Shown one piece after another: positions 19,076-29,407 of a stretch of DNA of 51,430 bases. The notes beneath the pieces were generated by a model. It was not told the origin of the DNA and did no database searches. It saw only the letters and a program-made list of their open reading frames with translations. The translations under genes were made by a program, and so were the position numbers. Source of the stretch: Sedimenticola sp. (lineage in GTDB: Bacteria; Pseudomonadota; Gammaproteobacteria; Chromatiales; Chromatiaceae); assembly GCA_026984735.1 (NCBI GenBank), contig JALSRN010000049.1, positions 1 through 51,430 of the forward strand, read 5' to 3'. The stretch's first letter is position 1; each line of letters opens with the position of its first letter.

Positions 19076-19870
19076 CTACAGAAAACGTAGAGGATCTTGC
19101 GGTCCGCGTCGGGGACGCGGCAAGCGGAACTCCTCCGGATAATCCACATGGTGGAAATAGAGCCCGTCGGGAGGCGCGGTGACGCCGCCCAGGGTTCGGT
19201 CCCGATGTTCCAACACCTCTTCCACCCAAGACTCCTCCGCTTCGCCCGAACCCACGGCGATGAGCACTCCCGCGATGTTACGCACCATGTGGTGGAGAAA
19301 GCCGTCAGCCCGCACCTCCAGACAGACCAGATCCCCCTGCCGCTCCACGCGCAAATGATGCAGAGTCCGCACCGGGCTCCGGGCTTGGCAGTGGACGGTG
19401 CGGTAGCTGGTAAAGTCGTGGGTGCCCACCAGCACCTGCCCGGCGCGGTGCATGCGCCCGGCATCCAGGCGGCGGTGGATCCAGGTGACCCGCCGGTGAA
19501 AGATGGCCGGCCGGCTCAGGCGGTTGAGAATCCAGTAGCGGTAGGTCCGCGCCACTGCGGAGAAGCGGGCGTGAAAGCTTTCCGGAAGCTCCGCAGCCCA
19601 CAGGACGCAGAGATCCCGCGGCAGATTGACGTTGCTGCCCATCACCCAGCCGTGGGAGGGACGCCGCGCGCCGGTATCGAAGTGGACCACCTGCTCGCTG
19701 GCATGGACGCCGGTGTCGGTGCGGCCGGCGCAGACCACCTCCACCGGCTCGTCCGCCACCTTCGACAGCGCCGCCTCCAGCGTCTCCTGCACCGTGCGCA
19801 CGCCCGGCTGCTGGGTCTGCCACCCGTGAAAACGGCTGCCGTCGTACTCCACCCCCAGAACGACCCGCAC
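19076..19870 (-). CDS. truA: tRNA pseudouridine(38-40) synthase
   Basis: The 264-residue enzyme makes pseudouridine at positions 38-40 of many tRNAs. The catalytic Asp is D52 in CAGRTDTGVHA. N-terminal VLGVEYDGSRFHGWQ and late VRADGFLHHMVRNI are family motifs. It starts with GTG at 19870 with a GGAG some bases upstream. It sits in the usual place after fimV. The C-terminus ends just before the palindrome at 18896-19068. Confidence 0.95.
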   Translation of the reverse strand: MRVVLGVEYDGSRFHGWQTQQPGVRTVQETLEAALSKVADEPVEVVCAGRTDTGVHASEQVVHFDTGARRPSHGWVMGSNVNLPRDLCVLWAAELPESFHARFSAVARTYRYWILNRLSRPAIFHRRVTWIHRRLDAGRMHRAGQVLVGTHDFTSYRTVHCQARSPVRTLHHLRVERQGDLVCLEVRADGFLHHMVRNIAGVLIAVGSGEAEESWVEEVLEHRDRTLGGVTAPPDGLYFHHVDYPEEFRLPRPRRGPQDPLRFL

Positions 19871-19890
19871 TCCCTACTCCGGAAACGAGG

Positions 19891-19910
19891 AAGGGCGCCG
19901 CAGCGCCCTT
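19891..19910 (-). terminator. Short perfect hairpin between fimV and truA
   Basis: AAGGGCGC-cgca-GCGCCCTT is a perfect 8-bp stem with a 4-base loop. It lies in the 64-bp gap after fimV and before truA on the minus strand. No long U run follows, so it may attenuate, protect RNA ends or set the stoichiometry rather than terminate fully. Confidence 0.4.
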
Positions 19911-19934
19911 GCACCAACCCTAGAACGGGAGCCT

Positions 19935-22673
19935 CTAGCCATTCAACTGAGCGAGAAGCTCGGCAGCCGCCTCCTTCTGTTGGGGCGTGCCATCCTCTTG
20001 CACCTCTTGGAGGATGCCCCGGGCGCCCTCGGCGTCACCGATCTCGATGAAGGCCTTGGCCAGCTCCAGCTTGGTCTCCACCTCGTCGCCGATGGTGGAG
20101 TCGTCACCCTTCTCCGGCCCTGCATTCGTCTCTTCAGGCGGTTCCCTATTCTCCATGACGCTGGTGGATTCAGTCTCCAATTCGGAGAGTGTACTCTGCT
20201 CCAGATCCATGGGATGATCCAAAATCTTGGAATCGGCCATCACCCCTTCCAGGTCACCGGTGAGATCCGCCAGCGTCTCATCCAAAGTGGTGGCGTCCAG
20301 GCTCAGATCGCCCAGATCGGAGAGATCTCCCAGCTCGGTATTCAGCTCGGTCTCGCTCCCTTGCAGGCTCAGATCCTCGGCCTCAGCCGCCTCCGCCACA
20401 GAACCTTCAGTCCCTTCCGGCTCGATCTGCAGGCTGGGTAGCTCCAGATCCATGTTGCTGAAGGTCGATAGCGATTCGCTGTCGGGGTTGAGCTGCGAAT
20501 CGACCTCCTCAGCGAGCGAGCTCAGGTCAAGGGAAAGATCACTGTCCTGTTCCTCCACTTCTCCGCCTTCATCACTTTCCAGTGCGGAACTGGCTGCCGC
20601 CCCTGCGGCGAAGAGCGGATTGGCACGATCCAGGTCGCGTCCCATGGTCTGGATGTGCTCCCAGGCTTCGGGATCTTCCTTGTCCTGCCCATCGGCCACC
20701 ATCTCCTCGGCCAGCTTTTTGAACTCCTCTTTCTTCTGGGTCGCATAATAGACTTCGAGCATCTTGTGACGCACTGCGGCACTGGTGTCGCCGTTTTTCA
20801 TCGCCTCTTCGAGGATCTCCTCCGCTTGGCTGTATCTTCCGTAGGCGATGTAAACGTCGGCCTCGGAAACCGGATCGACCTCGGTGGTATCTTCGTGCAG
20901 CGCCCGCAGCTCTTCGGTGGAGTATTCGCTCAAGAAAGAGGTGTCGCCGATGGCACTGTCGGCCGCGGCAGCCACCGCCTCCGAAACATCGCTTTCCGAG
21001 GCCGTCTTCGCCGGCCCCGGCGAAGCGCTTTCCCCTTGGCTCAGCACCGCTGATGGAGGCAGAGGCGGTTCGGTGGGCTCTTTTCTACGCCGGCTGGCCA
21101 CCAGCCCGAACAACAGCAGAGCCACAGCACCCCCCCCCGCAGCGAAAGGCCAGTTGTCCGTCAGCCACTGCCGCCATGCTGGTACGGCTACGGCAGTGGA
21201 ATCGGGATTCGCCGCCGGCGTGGAAGAATGGGAAGTTGCCTTTCCTTGTCCTTCCGACGAGGCCGCCGAACCGCTCTCGGAGGCCTTGGCCGGCACGACT
21301 TGGGAAGGCACCTTTTCAGCCGCCGTGGCGGGCTCTTTCTCTCCCTCTGCGGGCGGCGCCACGGGCTGGCTTGCGGCTTCTTCCATCCCCTCCGATTGCG
21401 CCGCAGTCTCTTTCTTCTCCACAGTTCCGGCAGTGGCAGGAGCGAGCTCTCCATTGTCCGATGCCGCCGACGACGCCCCGCTCTCTTGCGTCCCTTCAAC
21501 GTCAACGGCGGAAGCAGGTTGTTCAGTAGAAGCCGGTCGTTCCTCCGGCTTCTGGGAGAGAGCCTGTTGAGCCTGAAGTTGAGCCAACTCCTGGTTGCGC
21601 AGTTCGAGAAGCCGTTTCATCTCCTCCAACTGTTTCTCCAGGCCATTCACTCGCTCGCGCAGATCGTCGGCTTCCTGGCGCGCGGTCGCCGCTTGCTCTT
21701 CCACCAGCAAGAGTTTCTGCTTCAGTCCCTGCTCACCGGTACCGGTCGCCTTCTCCTGCGCTGCCTGGACGCCCCCTCCTTTCTCGGCACTGCTTTGATC
21801 GGCGCCCGTGATGCGGAGCCTGCCGGAGGATTCGTCCTTCTCCTTTGTTGCAGCAGCAATCTGTTCTCCACCATCCCCGCCTTCGCTCTGCTTCTGCTGG
21901 CTGCCAGCCACGGATGGAGCCGGCGCGCCCCCCTGCGAAAGACGCTGGAACTCTTCCACCGCTTGCCGCCGCCCCACACCTCGCAGCTGATCCAGCTGGG
22001 GCACTTTCAAAATGCTGCCCTTCTTCAAAAGGTTGATGTTGCCGTCGAGAAAAGCCTGCTGGTTGGCTTGGTAGAGCGCCACCATCATCTGGTGGACGGA
22101 GATGCCCCGCGGCCGTATCCGGTTGGCGATGGCCCACAGGGTCTCGTTGGCGCGCACCGGCCCGTATTCACCTCCAGGAGCCGCCGCAGGCGAAACCGAC
22201 GACACCTGGCCGCCGGCTGCGGGAACGCCGCTCCCGGAACTGGCTCGCGCTATCCGCGGAGCCCGACGGGAAGTGGTGACCGGCGGATCGAGCAATACCG
22301 TGTATTCGCGCACCAGCTTGCCCTTGGGCCAGTTCACCTCCACGAAAAAATCGAGAAAGGGTTCGCGAATGGGCGCCTTACTGGTGACCACCACCACCGC
22401 ACGTCCATCGCGCTTGCGCACCGTCCTGAAGCGAAGTTGGGTGAGGACGAAAGGGCGCTCCACGCCAGCCCGCGCGAAGATCTCGGGAGGAGCCAATCCC
22501 ACTTTGAGCGTATCGAGCTGCCCTTTCTTCACCGAGAGCAACTCGATTTCTCCTTTGAACTTCTCGTTGAGCGCCGAGCTGGTCCGGATCTCCCCCAGGC
22601 CCAGCGCATAGACAGACAAGGGCAGCGTCGTGCTCACCGCCAGTGAAACCGCCATCGCCAGTTTGCGGACCAT
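19935..22673 (-). CDS. fimV: FimV-like polar/pilus assembly protein
   Basis: A 912-residue protein with the FimV layout. A signal peptide (residues 1-24) is followed by the FimV N-terminal domain (LGLGEIRTSSALNEKFKGEI). A LysM-type peptidoglycan-binding region lies at about 165-225 (GPVRANETLWAIANRIRP), and coiled coil at about 300-370. After a Ser/Pro/Glu-rich stretch come one membrane helix (about 510-530, ahead of the basic RRRKE), an acidic cytoplasmic region with TPR-like helices (YGRYSQAEEILEEAMKNG), and the FimV C-terminal cap (KLELAKAFIEIGDAEGARGIL). FimV proteins organise type IV pili and polar signalling in pseudomonads. I chose the ATG at 22673, which has the strong Shine-Dalgarno GGGGAGGAG. 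The order asd-fimV-truA is typical. Confidence 0.93.
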   Translation of the reverse strand: MVRKLAMAVSLAVSTTLPLSVYALGLGEIRTSSALNEKFKGEIELLSVKKGQLDTLKVGLAPPEIFARAGVERPFVLTQLRFRTVRKRDGRAVVVVTSKAPIREPFLDFFVEVNWPKGKLVREYTVLLDPPVTTSRRAPRIARASSGSGVPAAGGQVSSVSPAAAPGGEYGPVRANETLWAIANRIRPRGISVHQMMVALYQANQQAFLDGNINLLKKGSILKVPQLDQLRGVGRRQAVEEFQRLSQGGAPAPSVAGSQQKQSEGGDGGEQIAAATKEKDESSGRLRITGADQSSAEKGGGVQAAQEKATGTGEQGLKQKLLLVEEQAATARQEADDLRERVNGLEKQLEEMKRLLELRNQELAQLQAQQALSQKPEERPASTEQPASAVDVEGTQESGASSAASDNGELAPATAGTVEKKETAAQSEGMEEAASQPVAPPAEGEKEPATAAEKVPSQVVPAKASESGSAASSEGQGKATSHSSTPAANPDSTAVAVPAWRQWLTDNWPFAAGGGAVALLLFGLVASRRRKEPTEPPLPPSAVLSQGESASPGPAKTASESDVSEAVAAAADSAIGDTSFLSEYSTEELRALHEDTTEVDPVSEADVYIAYGRYSQAEEILEEAMKNGDTSAAVRHKMLEVYYATQKKEEFKKLAEEMVADGQDKEDPEAWEHIQTMGRDLDRANPLFAAGAAASSALESDEGGEVEEQDSDLSLDLSSLAEEVDSQLNPDSESLSTFSNMDLELPSLQIEPEGTEGSVAEAAEAEDLSLQGSETELNTELGDLSDLGDLSLDATTLDETLADLTGDLEGVMADSKILDHPMDLEQSTLSELETESTSVMENREPPEETNAGPEKGDDSTIGDEVETKLELAKAFIEIGDAEGARGILQEVQEDGTPQQKEAAAELLAQLNG

Positions 22674-23007
22674 ATCTCCTCCCCGTTTCAACCGCTTCTG
22701 ATCGTGGCTGAGCCCGGCCGCGGCGAAACGCAGGCTCTTCCGGCCCTCCAGACCAGTATCCGTCTCCATCCTATCCACCGGACCAATTCCTCAGGTTGCT
22801 TGCAATCAAAATTGCACCGCCCCGGCCACTTTTGCAGCCCCTCGGGCACCGGTAAAAGCCGTGCTGCCGAGCCGATGCCACCCACCGGCAGAACGCTCGT
22901 CCCATTCAACAGGTGGGCGCAAAAACTGGGAGCAACTATAACCCACGGATTTTTGTTTCACCAACCACCCGTTGCCGAAAGTGCGACCTGGCGCAAATGC
23001 GGCGACT
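22674..23007. other. 334-bp intergenic region between asd and fimV
   Basis: No gene is supported here. It holds a candidate fimV promoter (22935-22964), so the fimV leader would be about 260 nt. A perfect hairpin TGCAAT-caaa-ATTGCA (22801-22816) falls in that leader. A GTG-start extension of fimV to 22778 exists but lacks a signal-peptide start. The long leader could carry regulation, but I see no known riboswitch motif. Confidence 0.6.
22935..22964 (-). promoter_or_regulatory. Candidate sigma-70 promoter for fimV
   Basis: On the minus strand TTGGTG (22959-22964) and TATAGT (22935-22940) are separated by 18 bp in an AT-richer pocket. They point towards fimV, which starts 262 bases downstream. 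Match and spacing are fair. No experimental support can be inferred. Confidence 0.45.
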
Positions 23008-24123
23008 TCACCGCTCCAGCAGGATGCGCAGCATCCGGCGCAAGGGCTCCGCCGCTCCCCACAACAGCTGGTCGCCCACGGTGAAGGCGGCCAGATACTC
23101 CGGTCCCATGCTCATCTTGCGCAGCCGCCCCACGGGTACGCTCAATGTGCCGGTGACCTTGGCGGGAGTGAGCTCCTCCATGGTCACCTCGCGCTCATTG
23201 GGAACCACTCTGGACCATTCGTTGGCCTCGTCGAGCATGGCCTCGATCTCGTCCAGCGGCACATCGCGCTTCAACTTGACGGTGAGCGCCTGCGAGTGGG
23301 AACGCATGGCGCCGATGCGCACGCAGATGCCGTCGATGGGCACCGGCTGGTCGCCGCGACCCAGGATCTTGTTGGTCTCCGCCTGCCCCTTCCACTCCTC
23401 CCGGCTCTGGCCGTTGTCGAGACGAACGTCGATCCAGGGAATGAGGCTGCCGGCCAGGGGCACGCCGAAATTCTCCGTCGGAAAGGCGTCGCCGCGCATC
23501 GCTTCGGTGACCCGGCGGTCGATCTCGAGAATGGCCGAAGCGGGATCGTCGAGCAGATCCGCCGCGGCCCGGTGCAGAGCCCCCATCTGCGCCAGCAGCT
23601 CACGCATGTTGCGCGCGCCGGCGCCGGAAGCGGCCTGATAGGTCATGGCGCTCATCCACTCCACCAGGTCGTGCTGGAAGAGTCCGCCGAGCGCCATCAG
23701 CATGAGGCTGACGGTGCAGTTGCCGCCGATGAAGTCCTTCACCCCCTCGTCCAGCGCCCGGTCGATCACCTTGCGGTTCACCGGATCGAGAACGATGACG
23801 CTGTGGTCGGCCATGCGCAGGGTGGAGGCGGCGTCGATCCAGTAGCCGTTCCAACCGGCATCGCGCAGCGCGGGATAGACCTCCTGGGTATAGGCTCCGC
23901 CCTGGCAGGTGACGATCACCTCCATCTCTTTGAGTCGATCGAGATCGGTGGCGTCCTTCAGCGGCGGAATCTCCCGCCCGATCTCCGGCCCCGCCTGTCC
24001 CACCTGGGAAGTGGTGAAGAAGACCGGCTCGGCGATGTCGGCGAAGTCGTTCTCCTCGCGCATGCGGCCCAGAAGCACCGAGCCCACCATGCCGCGCCAG
24101 CCCACGAAACCTACTCTTTTCAT
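23008..24123 (-). CDS. asd: Aspartate-semialdehyde dehydrogenase
   Basis: A 371-residue enzyme of the lysine/threonine/methionine branch. It reduces aspartyl phosphate with NADPH. The start [20 protein letters not shown] is the Rossmann glycine motif, and the catalytic Cys is in [30 protein letters not shown] is the family motif. It is the long Gram-negative type of about 370 residues, like E. coli Asd. I chose the ATG at 24123; a TTG at 24144 would add seven residues. It lies between leuB and fimV. Confidence 0.96.
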   Translation of the reverse strand: MKRVGFVGWRGMVGSVLLGRMREENDFADIAEPVFFTTSQVGQAGPEIGREIPPLKDATDLDRLKEMEVIVTCQGGAYTQEVYPALRDAGWNGYWIDAASTLRMADHSVIVLDPVNRKVIDRALDEGVKDFIGGNCTVSLMLMALGGLFQHDLVEWMSAMTYQAASGAGARNMRELLAQMGALHRAAADLLDDPASAILEIDRRVTEAMRGDAFPTENFGVPLAGSLIPWIDVRLDNGQSREEWKGQAETNKILGRGDQPVPIDGICVRIGAMRSHSQALTVKLKRDVPLDEIEAMLDEANEWSRVVPNEREVTMEELTPAKVTGTLSVPVGRLRKMSMGPEYLAAFTVGDQLLWGAAEPLRRMLRILLER

Positions 24124-24202
24124 CACTTTGTTCACCGTCTCCAATCGTTGCGGATTCCCGCGCCTCCCGCAGCCGTCCTCCGGTACCCGCCCTTTTGCGA
24201 AG

Positions 24203-25279
24203 TCACTCCAGCGCCGCCACCACGGCGTCGCCCATCTCCGAACAGCTCACTCGACGGGTGCCTTCGGAGAAGATGTCGGCGGTGCGCACCCCTTCGTCGA
24301 GCACCCGGTTCACCGCCGCCTCGACGCGATCCGCCATGGCCGCCTCATCCAGAGAGTAGCGCAGCATCATGGCCACCGAAAGGATGGTGGCCAAGGGGTT
24401 GGCCCTGTCCTCGCCGGCGATGTCGGGGGCCGAACCGTGGATGGGCTCATACATCCCTTTGCCGTTTTCGTCCAGCGACGCCGAGGGGAGCATGCCGATG
24501 GAGCCGGTGAGCATGGCGGCGGCGTCGGAGAGGATGTCGCCGAACATATTGGTGGTGACCATCACGTCGAACTGCTTGGGCGCCCTCACCAGCTGCATGG
24601 CGGCATTGTCCACGTACATGTGGCTCAGCTCCAGATCCGGGTACTCCTCGGCCATCACCTGGGTGGCCACCTCGCGCCACAGCTCGGTACACTCCAGTAC
24701 GTTGGCCTTGTCCACCGAGCAGACCCGCTTGTTCCGCTTGCGGGCGATGTCGCCGGCCACGCGCACGATGCGCCGGATCTCCGACTCCCGATAGACCAGG
24801 GTGTTGAAGCCCTCGCGTTCGCCGCCGTCGAGGGTGCGCACGCCCCGCGGCTGACCGAAGTAGATGCCGCCGGTGAGCTCCCGCACGATCATCAGGTCCA
24901 GCCCCGACACCACCTCCGGCTTCAGGGTGGAGGCGTCGGCCAGCTGCGGATAGAGCAGCGCCGGCCGCAGGTTGGCGAAGAGTCCCAAACCGGCGCGCAG
25001 CCCCAGCAACCCCTTCTCGGGACGAACGGCGATGTCGAGGGATTCCCACTTGGGCCCGCCCACCGCGCCAAGCAGCACGGCGTCGGCCGTCTTCGCCTTC
25101 TCCAACGTCTCCTCCGGCAGGGGCACCCCGCTGACGTCGATGGCGGCCCCGCCCACTGGCGCCTCGTCGAGCGCCACGTCGAGTCCCTGGCCCTGCAGCC
25201 TCTCCAGCACTTTCACCGCCTGGGCCACGATCTCCGGGCCGATTCCGTCACCGGGTAGCACGAGTATTTTATATGTCAT
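24203..25279 (-). CDS. leuB: 3-isopropylmalate dehydrogenase
   Basis: A 358-residue NAD-dependent beta-decarboxylating dehydrogenase of leucine synthesis. Marks are the N-terminal [29 protein letters not shown], the Tyr/Lys-containing [11 protein letters not shown] and the adenine-binding [14 protein letters not shown]. The 160-bp gap from leuD holds an AT-rich patch near the start (about 25263-25325) that could carry a separate promoter, but I see no clear -35/-10 pair. The 3' side faces asd. Confidence 0.96.
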   Translation of the reverse strand: MTYKILVLPGDGIGPEIVAQAVKVLERLQGQGLDVALDEAPVGGAAIDVSGVPLPEETLEKAKTADAVLLGAVGGPKWESLDIAVRPEKGLLGLRAGLGLFANLRPALLYPQLADASTLKPEVVSGLDLMIVRELTGGIYFGQPRGVRTLDGGEREGFNTLVYRESEIRRIVRVAGDIARKRNKRVCSVDKANVLECTELWREVATQVMAEEYPDLELSHMYVDNAAMQLVRAPKQFDVMVTTNMFGDILSDAAAMLTGSIGMLPSASLDENGKGMYEPIHGSAPDIAGEDRANPLATILSVAMMLRYSLDEAAMADRVEAAVNRVLDEGVRTADIFSEGTRRVSCSEMGDAVVAALE

Positions 25280-25439
25280 TCAAATACCTGCGTAATGTTC
25301 TTAAAACATAAATCAAAATTTTGCATCGCCGGCGCGGGAACGCCGCCGCTCTTCTCGGCGCCATCTGGATTGAACTCCCGCCCCTTGCTCCACTGTACTT
25401 TCCAGCAGCGAGGATGCGGTGGACGGGGCGAAACCGGCG

Positions 25440-26099
25440 CTAAACCGATCGACTTTCGAGATCCGCAAAGAGCCAGGGCGCTTCCCGCCTGCGGCGCTCC
25501 TCGTAAGCCCGGATCTCTTCCACGTGCTGGAAGGTCAAGCCGATGTCGTCCAGCCCTTCCAGCAGACAGTGCTTGCGGAAACGATCCACCTCGAAGGGAA
25601 TCACGCTGCCGTCGTCCAGCGTGAGCTTCTGGTTCTCCAGGTCCACGGTGATGCGAAGAGCCTCTTCCCCCTGCGATTTTTGAAAGAGCTCGTCCACCAC
25701 ATCTTCTGGTAAAACAATGGGTAAGATTCCATTCTTGAAGCAGTTGTTGTAGAAGATGTCGGCAAAGCTCGGCGCGATGATCACCTTGAAGCCGTAGTCC
25801 AGGAGCGCCCAGGGCGCATGCTCACGCGACGAACCGCAACCGAAGTTCTCCCGCGCCAGCAGAATGGTGGCTCCCCGGTAGCGCGGATCGTTGAGCACGA
25901 AATCGGGATTGAGCGGCCGGCCGCTGCAATCCTGTCCTGGCTCGCCCACGTCCAGATAGCGCCACTCGTCGAAGAGGTTGGGGCCGAACCCCGTGCGCTG
26001 GATCGACTTGAGGAACTGCTTGGGGATGATGGCGTCGGTGTCCACATTGGCCCGGTCCAGGGGGCAGGCGATGCCGGTGAAGGTTTCGAACTTTTCCAT
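25440..26099 (-). CDS. leuD: 3-isopropylmalate dehydratase small subunit
   Basis: The 219-residue small subunit of the aconitase-family enzyme. With LeuC it isomerises 2-isopropylmalate to 3-isopropylmalate. The start [21 protein letters not shown] and the loop [18 protein letters not shown] are conserved. Its ATG overlaps the leuC stop (ATGA), so the subunits are co-translated in equal amounts. Confidence 0.96.
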   Translation of the reverse strand: MEKFETFTGIACPLDRANVDTDAIIPKQFLKSIQRTGFGPNLFDEWRYLDVGEPGQDCSGRPLNPDFVLNDPRYRGATILLARENFGCGSSREHAPWALLDYGFKVIIAPSFADIFYNNCFKNGILPIVLPEDVVDELFQKSQGEEALRITVDLENQKLTLDDGSVIPFEVDRFRKHCLLEGLDDIGLTFQHVEEIRAYEERRRREAPWLFADLESRSV

Positions 26100-27502
26100 C
26101 ACAGGGTCCTCACGTCCACGAAACGGCCGGCCACCGCCGCCGCGGCGGCCATGGCGGGGCTCACCAGATGGGTGCGGCCGCCGGCTCCCTGGCGCCCCTC
26201 GAAATTGCGGTTCGAGGTGGAGGCGCAGCGTTCCCCCGGCTCCAGCCGGTCGGCGTTCATCGCCAGGCACATGGAGCAGCCCGGCTCGCGCCACTCGAAG
26301 CCCGCTTCCCGGAAGACGCGGTCCAGCCCCTCCGCCTCCGCCTGCTCCTTCACCAACCCCGAACCGGGCACCACCATGGCCAGCTTCAGGCTCTCGGCCA
26401 CCCTGCGTCCCTTCACCACCTCGGCGGCGGCGCGCAGATCCTCGATGCGCGAGTTGGTGCAGGAACCGATGAACACCTTGTCGATCGCGATATCGGTGAT
26501 GGGAGTGCCCGCTTCCAGCCCCATGTATTCCAAGGCGCGGCGCATGCCGGCGGCCTTCACCGGATCGGGCTCGTCTTCGGGATCGGGCACCCGGCCGCCC
26601 ACCGGCACCACCATCTCGGGCGAGGTTCCCCAGGTCACCTGGGGCTCGATGGCGGCCGCCTCGATCACCACCGTGCGATCGAACTCGGCGCCCTCGTCGG
26701 AGCGGAGCCGCCGCCAGTCCGCCACCGCCCGTTCCCAAAGCTCGCCGCGGGGCGCAAAGGGACGCCCCCGCACGTACTCGATGGTCTTGTCGTCCACCGC
26801 CACGAAACCGGCGCGGGCGCCCGCCTCGATGGCCATGTTGCAGACCGTCATGCGTCCCTCCATGGAGAGATCGCGGATCGCCTCGCCGCCGAACTCGATG
26901 GCGTAACCGGTGCCCCCGGCGGTGCCGATCTCGCCGATGACGGCCAACACGATGTCCTTGGCGGTCACCCCGGGCCCCACCCTGCCCCGCACTTCCACGA
27001 GCATCGACTTGGATTTCTTCTGGATCAGGCACTGGGTGGCCAGCACATGCTCCACCTCGGAGGTGCCGATGCCGAAGGCCAGCGCTCCGAAGGCGCCGTG
27101 GGTGGCGGTGTGGGAGTCGCCGCAGACCACCGTCATCCCGGGCAGGGTGGCCCCCTCCTCCGGTCCCACCACGTGGACGATCCCCTGGCGGCGGTCGTTC
27201 ATGGGAAACTCGGGAATGCCGAAGTCGCGACAGTTGGCGTCCAGCGTCTCCACCTGAAGGCGCGACACCGGGTCGGCGATGCCGGCGGAACGGTCGGTGG
27301 TGGGCACGTTGTGGTCGGGCGTGGCCAGGTTGGCGCCCGGGCGCCACACCTTGCGTCCCGCCAGCCTCAGCCCTTCGAAGGCCTGAGGCGAGGTCACCTC
27401 GTGGATCAGGTGGCGGTCGATGTAGAGCAGCGCGGTGCCGTCCTCGTCCACCCGAACCACATGGTCGTCCCAAAGCTTGTCGTAGAGGGTTCTCGGTTTC
27501 AT
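26099..27502 (-). CDS. leuC: 3-isopropylmalate dehydratase large subunit
   Basis: The 467-residue large subunit holds the [4Fe-4S] cluster, with the cysteine motifs [11 protein letters not shown] and [10 protein letters not shown]. Other marks are [37 protein letters not shown] and RNFEGRQG. I chose the ATG at 27502 because KPRTLYDKL aligns with the usual N-terminus. An ATG three codons upstream (27511) also reads in. No leuA is in this window, so the pathway's first enzyme is encoded elsewhere. This is the upstream end of the large biosynthetic super-cluster running to the methyltransferase gene at 9222. Confidence 0.96.
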   Translation of the reverse strand: MKPRTLYDKLWDDHVVRVDEDGTALLYIDRHLIHEVTSPQAFEGLRLAGRKVWRPGANLATPDHNVPTTDRSAGIADPVSRLQVETLDANCRDFGIPEFPMNDRRQGIVHVVGPEEGATLPGMTVVCGDSHTATHGAFGALAFGIGTSEVEHVLATQCLIQKKSKSMLVEVRGRVGPGVTAKDIVLAVIGEIGTAGGTGYAIEFGGEAIRDLSMEGRMTVCNMAIEAGARAGFVAVDDKTIEYVRGRPFAPRGELWERAVADWRRLRSDEGAEFDRTVVIEAAAIEPQVTWGTSPEMVVPVGGRVPDPEDEPDPVKAAGMRRALEYMGLEAGTPITDIAIDKVFIGSCTNSRIEDLRAAAEVVKGRRVAESLKLAMVVPGSGLVKEQAEAEGLDRVFREAGFEWREPGCSMCLAMNADRLEPGERCASTSNRNFEGRQGAGGRTHLVSPAMAAAAAVAGRFVDVRTL

Positions 27503-27607
27503 CGTCTCCATGGAGCCGCCAGTCGGGCCTCGCTGGAAAAAGGCAACAACCTTAACCGGCGGGCGCGCTATCGATCAAGTGGAACGGGCGATCGAGAAGG
27601 GGATCCA

Positions 27608-27626
27608 CGGCCCGGAGGCCGGGCCG
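27608..27626. terminator. GC-rich perfect hairpin between cmoB and leuC
   Basis: CGGCCCGG-agg-CCGGGCCG is a perfect 8-bp stem with a 3-base loop, 33 bp downstream of the cmoB stop on the minus strand and upstream of leuC. There is no T run, so it may not terminate strongly. It lies in a 157-bp gap with no other feature visible. Confidence 0.35.
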
Positions 27627-27659
27627 CTCTTCCTCCCGCTCGTGAAAAACGGCCTCCCG

Positions 27660-28658
27660 CTATCCCTTCGATTCGGGTGGGCCGGCCCTCCGTGCGAGCA
27701 CCACCGCCCGCACCGGCGCCGGATACCCCTCCACCGTCTTGCCGGGATCCGCCGGATCCAGCGCCTGGGCCAGGGACTCGAACCCCATCCACGCTGTGGA
27801 GCGCTGCTCCGCCGGGGTGGTTGGCGTCACGTCCACCACCCGCACCTCCTGGAAGCCGCACCGCCGCAGCCAGTTCACCAGCGCCGCCGGCGAGGGGATG
27901 AACCAGACATTGCGCATGCGGGCGTAGCGTCCCCGGGGCACCAGCACCCTGGTCTCGTCCCCCTCCACCACCAGGGTCTCGAGCACCAGTTGTCCGCCGG
28001 GACGCAGGCAACCGCGCAGCGCCTCCAGGTGATCCATGGGCGAGCGGCGGTGGTAGAGCACCCCCATCGAAAAGACGGTGTCGAACCCTTTCAGGCCGGG
28101 CGGCACCGCTTCGATCCCCAGCGGCAGCAGATGGACGTCGGGAGGCGCGGCCATGAAGCGGCGCACGGCGGCGAACTGCACCAGAAAGAGGAGACTGGGA
28201 TCGATGCCCAGCACCCACTGGGCGCCCGCTCCCGCCATGCGCCAGGCGTAGTAGCCGTTGCCGCAGCCCACGTCCAACACCCGGCGGCCGGCCAGCGGCT
28301 GCAGGTGGGGCGCCACCCGCGCCCATTTGAGATCGGAGCGCCACTCGCTGTCGATGCGCACGCCGAAGAGCTCGAAGGGACCTTTGCGCCAGGGCTGCAA
28401 CGCCCGCAGACCGCGGTGGAGCTCTTCGCGCACCGCCGGGGCGATCTCGTCGGCGCCGCCCACCCGCACGACCGCCGCCGTGAGCTCCAGATCGGCGCTC
28501 TTCACCTCCGGCAGCCCTTCCAGCAGATGCCGCCAGCGCTCCAGGTCGCCGTGACGTCCAGGCGCCAGCGCTTCCGCCACCTGCCGCGGCAACCGCCCGG
28601 CCCAGCGCTCCATGCCCGCCTCGGCCAGCAAAAAACGGACGCGGTCGAGCGAAATCAA
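27660..28658 (-). CDS. cmoB: tRNA U34 carboxymethyltransferase
   Basis: CmoB uses carboxy-SAM to turn 5-hydroxyuridine at tRNA position 34 into cmo5U. The 332-residue protein shows PWRKGPFELFGVRIDSEWRS, SAM motif VLDVGCGNGYYAWRM, VFSMGVLYHRRSPMDHL and KTVEGYPAPVRAV. The start is TTG at 28658, overlapping the cmoA stop as TTGA. This exactly matches the expected N-terminus (ISLDRVRFLLAEA), whereas a GTG at 28691 would add 11 residues that overlap cmoA. Confidence 0.95.
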   Translation of the reverse strand: MISLDRVRFLLAEAGMERWAGRLPRQVAEALAPGRHGDLERWRHLLEGLPEVKSADLELTAAVVRVGGADEIAPAVREELHRGLRALQPWRKGPFELFGVRIDSEWRSDLKWARVAPHLQPLAGRRVLDVGCGNGYYAWRMAGAGAQWVLGIDPSLLFLVQFAAVRRFMAAPPDVHLLPLGIEAVPPGLKGFDTVFSMGVLYHRRSPMDHLEALRGCLRPGGQLVLETLVVEGDETRVLVPRGRYARMRNVWFIPSPAALVNWLRRCGFQEVRVVDVTPTTPAEQRSTAWMGFESLAQALDPADPGKTVEGYPAPVRAVVLARRAGPPESKG

Positions 28659-29407
28659 GGATGCGCCACCAGGGAGGCGAAGTTGAAGCACTGAAACCAG
28701 GGCTGAACCCGCCGGAAGCCGGCCTCGGCCAAGCGTCGGCGATGGGCCTCCAACGGCTCGGGCACCAACACCCGCTCCAGCGCCGAGCGTTTTCGCGCGA
28801 TCTCCAGTTCGCTGTAGCCGTTGGCCCGCTTGAACTCCTCGTGCAGCGCCACCAACAGGCGCTCCTCCTCCGGCGTGGCGCCGGCGATCTTCTCGGAGAG
28901 GATCAGCACCCCATCCGGCAACATGCCCCGGCGGATGCGCCGTAGAAGCTCCAACCGCTCCTCCCGGGGCAGGAACTGCAGGGTGAAGTTGAGCACCACC
29001 ACCGAGGCCCTTTCCACCGGCACCTCACGGAGGTCGGCGCAGCGCAGCTCCACCCGCCCGGCCAGGTCGCGCGCGGCCAGCTCCTCGCGCGCCCGTTCGA
29101 TCATGGCGGGGGCGTTGTCCACGGCGACGATGCGGCAAGCGCCCGCCTCCTCCAGCGCTTCGGCCATCACCGCGCTGGCGGCACCCAGCGAGCAACCCAG
29201 ATCGTAGAGGGTGCTGCCGGGACGGGCATGGCGGCGGGCGAGCAGGCCGGTGGTGGCGAGAACGGTGGCATAGCCCGGCACCGAGCGCGAGATCATGTCG
29301 CCGAACACCGCCGCCACCCGCTCGTCGAAGACGAAGGAGCCCTCCCCGATCCTTCCCTCGGCGTAGAGGCGGTCCCGCTCAGAGCGACTGGTGGAATTCG
29401 TCACCAT
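28655..29407 (-). CDS. cmoA: Carboxy-S-adenosyl-L-methionine synthase
   Basis: CmoA makes carboxy-SAM from SAM and prephenate for CmoB. The 250-residue protein has FVFDERVAAVFGDMISRSVPGY, the SAM motif YDLGCSLGAASAVM, VVVLNFTLQFLPREER and FKRANGYSELEIARKR, all strongly CmoA. Its 5' end overlaps the SET-protein gene by 29 bases in another frame. Start ATG 29407 gives about the usual spacing to FDERV. It is coupled to cmoB by a 4-base overlap. Confidence 0.95.
   Translation of the reverse strand: MVTNSTSRSERDRLYAEGRIGEGSFVFDERVAAVFGDMISRSVPGYATVLATTGLLARRHARPGSTLYDLGCSLGAASAVMAEALEEAGACRIVAVDNAPAMIERAREELAARDLAGRVELRCADLREVPVERASVVVLNFTLQFLPREERLELLRRIRRGMLPDGVLILSEKIAGATPEEERLLVALHEEFKRANGYSELEIARKRSALERVLVPEPLEAHRRRLAEAGFRRVQPWFQCFNFASLVAHP

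Noticed and set aside
22674-22778. Upstream extension of fimV to a GTG at 22778
   Set aside because: The strong Shine-Dalgarno GGGGAGGAG and the signal peptide both support the ATG at 22673.
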